From Paraburkholderia aspalathi (GTDB lineage Bacteria; Pseudomonadota; Gammaproteobacteria; Burkholderiales; Burkholderiaceae), in NCBI RefSeq assembly GCF_900116445.1, contig NZ_FPBH01000042.1:1-64000 (forward strand): a stretch of DNA of 64,000 nucleotides, given 5' to 3'. The position numbers were made by a program, and so were the translations under genes. The notes below the pieces were generated by a model. That model had not been told where the DNA came from. It worked only from the letters and a program-made list of their open reading frames with translations, and made no database searches. Positions 61,712 through 64,000 of the stretch are shown here, one piece after another (position 1 is the stretch's first letter; the number at the start of each line of letters is the position of its first letter).

Positions 61712-62770
61712 ATGATTCAGCCTGCTTCAACGGTGCTCGAAACCACAGCCGCCGATATCGAACTGGTGCACGTTTCGAAGCAATACGGCGACTCGCTTGC
61801 CGTCGACGCCATCGATCTGCGCATTGCCGGCGGCCAGTATTGCTGCCTGCTCGGGCCCTCGGGATGCGGTAAGACCTCGACCCTGCGCATGATCGCCGGG
61901 CATGAATCGGTCACCGAGGGTGACATTCTGATTGCGGGACGCAATGTCACGCGCGAAGAACCCGCTGCCCGCGGCACGGCAATGGTCTTTCAGAACTACG
62001 CGCTGTTCCCCCATCTGAGCGCGCTCGATAACGTCGCGTTCAGCCTGAAGATGCGCGGCATAGCGAAAGATGTGCGCCGCAAGCGTGCCGGCGAGCTGCT
62101 GGAGCTGGTCGCGATGTCCGCGTATGCCGAACGTAAACCGGCGCAACTATCGGGCGGCCAGCAGCAGCGTGTGGCGCTCGCTCGGGCGTTGTTGAATCAA
62201 CCGGGCTGCCTTTTGCTCGACGAACCGCTTTCAGCGCTCGACCCCTTTCTGCGCGTGCAGATGCGTGCGGAACTCAAGCGCTGGCAGAAAGAACTCGGTA
62301 TCACGTTCGTGCACGTCACGCACTCGCAGGAAGAAGCGATGGCGCTTGCCGATCTGGTGGTCGTGATGAGCCACGGGCGCATCGAACAAAGCGGCACGCC
62401 GCACGAAGTCTTCAACCGTCCGCGTACCGAGTTCGTCGCGCGTTTTCTCGGTGGTCACAACGTATTCAACACGAATGGCCGCTCGTTTACCGTGCGCGCC
62501 GATCATCTGCGAGTGGTGCCGCACGGCGTCACGCCAGTTCAGACGGCAACCGGTGAGAGTGGCTTGGCGCGAATCGGCGGCGTGCCCTGCAAGGTGCGCG
62601 AAGCGGAATACCAGGGCACCCATTTACGCATGACGCTCGATCCGCTCGACGGCTCGCCGGAACTGATCTCGTTGGTGAGCGACGGCGATTATGACCCGGC
62701 ACGGCTCGGCCCCGACGCGCGTGTGGTGGTCTGGTGGAACGAGCAGGATGCGCATCCGCTGGCGGCCTGA
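61712..62770 (+). CDS. polyamine-type (PotA-like) ABC ATPase
   Basis: A 352-residue importer ATPase. Walker A is GPSGCGKTST, the Q-loop is FQNYALFPHL, the signature is LSGGQQQRVALARAL, Walker B is CLLLDEPLSALDP, and the H-loop is VTHSQEEA. A C-terminal TOBE-like domain (~265-350, RIGGVPCKVREAEYQGTHLRMTL) follows. The class serves spermidine/putrescine, iron or opine-like cargo. It starts the next transport operon, with a binding protein 151 bases downstream; permeases would lie beyond the window. Longer in-frame starts upstream lack a ribosome site. Confidence 0.9.
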   Translation: MIQPASTVLETTAADIELVHVSKQYGDSLAVDAIDLRIAGGQYCCLLGPSGCGKTSTLRMIAGHESVTEGDILIAGRNVTREEPAARGTAMVFQNYALFPHLSALDNVAFSLKMRGIAKDVRRKRAGELLELVAMSAYAERKPAQLSGGQQQRVALARALLNQPGCLLLDEPLSALDPFLRVQMRAELKRWQKELGITFVHVTHSQEEAMALADLVVVMSHGRIEQSGTPHEVFNRPRTEFVARFLGGHNVFNTNGRSFTVRADHLRVVPHGVTPVQTATGESGLARIGGVPCKVREAEYQGTHLRMTLDPLDGSPELISLVSDGDYDPARLGPDARVVVWWNEQDAHPLAA

Positions 62771-62921
62771 GCGGGTGCGCGGTTGTGTTCTGCCAGCGCG
62801 ACACGGTGGCGCAAAGAAGGTCTCTGAACGAGAAACGTGAACCGAGTTTTAACTGAACGACAAACAGGCGCTGACCGAACATCAGGCGCAGACCAAACGA
62901 ACGTCAACTGAGGAGAAGGCA

Positions 62922-64000
62922 ATGAGTGAAGCGAACGAGAGCCCGGCAGCGGCCGCATCCGATCTGAAGGAAAAGGGCCTGTCGCGCCGCACGTTCATCA
63001 AGGGCGCTGTGGCGGCGGCCGGCATTGCCGGTTTTCCGTACGTGCATGCGCAGGAGAAGATCACGTTGCGCTACCTCGGCACGGCGGTGAATCAGAGCGC
63101 CGACATCGCGAAGAAATTCAAGGAAGACACAGGCATCGACATTCAATATGTGCCGGTGACGACTGACGACGTGGCCAAGCGCATCATCACGCAGCCCAAC
63201 TCGTTCGACATTGTCGACACCGAATATTTCGCGCTCAAGAAACTGATTCCGGCCGGCACGCTCGCGGGCATGGACGCGAAACGTATCAAGCTCGCCGACA
63301 AGATCACGCCCGTGCTGACGCGCGGTGAAGTGAACGGCAAGAAGATCGGCGATCAGGGCACCGCGCCGAAGAAGGTGATGTTTCTGACCGGCCCGCGTTC
63401 CACCGAGTTCTCCGCAACGCCGACCGAATGGATGACGCTGATCCCGACCACATACAACGCGGACACGCTCGGCATCCGTCCCGACCTCATCAAGCGCCCG
63501 ATCGACAGTTGGGCCGAACTGCTCAATCCGCAATTCAAGGGAAAGGCGGCGCTGTTGAACATTCCAGCGATCGGCATCATGGATTCGGCAATGGCGATCG
63601 AGGCGATGGGTCACGTGAAATACGGCGACAAAGGCAACATGACCAAGGCCGAAATCGATCAGACCATCAAGATCCTGATCGAAGCCAAGCGCGCCGGCCA
63701 GTTCCGCGCGTTCTGGAAGGATTTCAACGAAAGCGTGAATCTGATGGCTTCGGGCGAGGTGGTGATCCAGTCGATGTGGTCGCCGGCCGTGACCAAAGTG
63801 CGCACCATGGGTGTCGCCTGCAAGTTCCAGCCGCTCAAGGAAGGCTACCGCTCGTGGGCGTCAGGTTTCGGCTTTCCGCGCTCGCTGCAAGGCAAGAAAC
63901 TCGACGCTGCGTATGAGTTCGTCAACTGGTTCCAGGACGGTTGGGCCGGCGCCTACCTGATGCGTCAGGGCTATTACTCCGGCGTGCTCGAGACGGCGAA
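62922..64000 (+). CDS. polyamine-type ABC binding protein (3' end outside window)
   Basis: 359 codons are open to the window edge. The twin-arginine leader is SRRTFIKGAVAAAGIAGFPYVHA. The mature domain (ITLRYLGTAVNQSADIAKKFKEDTGIDIQYVPVTTDD, NPQFKGKAALLNIPAIGIMDSAM, SGEVVIQSMWSPAV) is a PotD-like extracellular solute-binding fold. aggagaagg precedes the ATG. With the ATPase upstream it forms the start of an importer; a polyamine or amino-compound ligand fits the family, and the neighbouring ureide enzymes suggest nitrogen use. Confidence 0.9.
   Translation, partial: MSEANESPAAAASDLKEKGLSRRTFIKGAVAAAGIAGFPYVHAQEKITLRYLGTAVNQSADIAKKFKEDTGIDIQYVPVTTDDVAKRIITQPNSFDIVDTEYFALKKLIPAGTLAGMDAKRIKLADKITPVLTRGEVNGKKIGDQGTAPKKVMFLTGPRSTEFSATPTEWMTLIPTTYNADTLGIRPDLIKRPIDSWAELLNPQFKGKAALLNIPAIGIMDSAMAIEAMGHVKYGDKGNMTKAEIDQTIKILIEAKRAGQFRAFWKDFNESVNLMASGEVVIQSMWSPAVTKVRTMGVACKFQPLKEGYRSWASGFGFPRSLQGKKLDAAYEFVNWFQDGWAGAYLMRQGYYSGVLETA

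Noticed and set aside
62904..63614. 236-codon antisense frame opposite the PotD-like gene
   Set aside because: It mirrors a clear Tat-exported binding protein and has the His/Arg-rich look of an antisense shadow.
1..64000. CRISPR arrays, tRNA or rRNA genes
   Set aside because: No regularly spaced repeat units, cloverleaf sequences or rRNA signatures were seen.

Overview
The window is GC-rich chromosomal DNA of a Burkholderiaceae-type betaproteobacterium, most likely Paraburkholderia or Burkholderia. This rests on the gene families (DUF4148 and DUF2501 secreted proteins, an IrlRS-like two-component pair, NodT-type RND efflux), the codon bias and a hairpin repeat at 12667-12720 that I recall from Burkholderia intergenic DNA. 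No rRNA, tRNA or CRISPR array was seen.

Left part, 1-21.7 kb. A truncated ISNCY-type transposase enters from the left edge. It is followed by a small secreted protein, a secreted alginate-lyase-family protein with FN3 and LamG domains, an AT-rich spacer with a perfect palindrome, a DUF2501 protein and a ChrA-type chromate transporter. Next is an iron-starvation surface-signalling system: Fur box, FecI-like sigma factor, FecR-like anti-sigma factor, STN-containing TonB receptor and a Tat-exported companion. Then come a DUF4148 gene, a tripartite RND efflux operon and a two-component system whose promoter shares a box with the efflux promoter.

Guanidine region, 21.8-33.6 kb. Two guanidine-I (ykkC) riboswitches are readable from their conserved blocks. 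The one on the minus strand leads two DUF1989 proteins, a 1207-residue biotin carboxylase of the urea/guanidine carboxylase family, and an ABC permease and ATPase. The one on the plus strand leads the matching periplasmic binding protein. Between them lie a 2-oxoglutarate/Fe(II) oxygenase, a TIM-barrel isomerase-like protein and a small winged-helix regulator. The system probably imports guanidine, carboxylates it, and deiminates carboxyguanidine to allophanate.

Middle, 33.7-40.8 kb. A small secreted protein and an MreB paralogue away from mreCD are followed by a LysR regulator divergent from an operon of two Old Yellow Enzymes, an MFS exporter and an aldo/keto reductase, which looks like an electrophile-detoxification set.

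Ureide region, 40.8-64 kb. Two BMP-family (nucleoside-type) ABC transporters lie in parallel sets. Set A carries a GntR regulator, an AtzH/HpxZ-like protein, a cysteine hydrolase, a convincing biuret amidohydrolase (BiuH) and allophanate hydrolase (AtzF). Set B carries a third cysteine hydrolase, an amidase, an HpxW-like gamma-glutamyltransferase-family enzyme, a second GntR regulator and a PuuE-like deacetylase. A TetR-type regulator and a strong 34-bp operator candidate lie between the sets. A polyamine-type ABC ATPase and a binding protein cut by the window end follow. The guanidine and biuret routes meet at allophanate, and the only allophanate hydrolase here is the AtzF of set A, so the two regions probably form one urea-like nitrogen-scavenging block.
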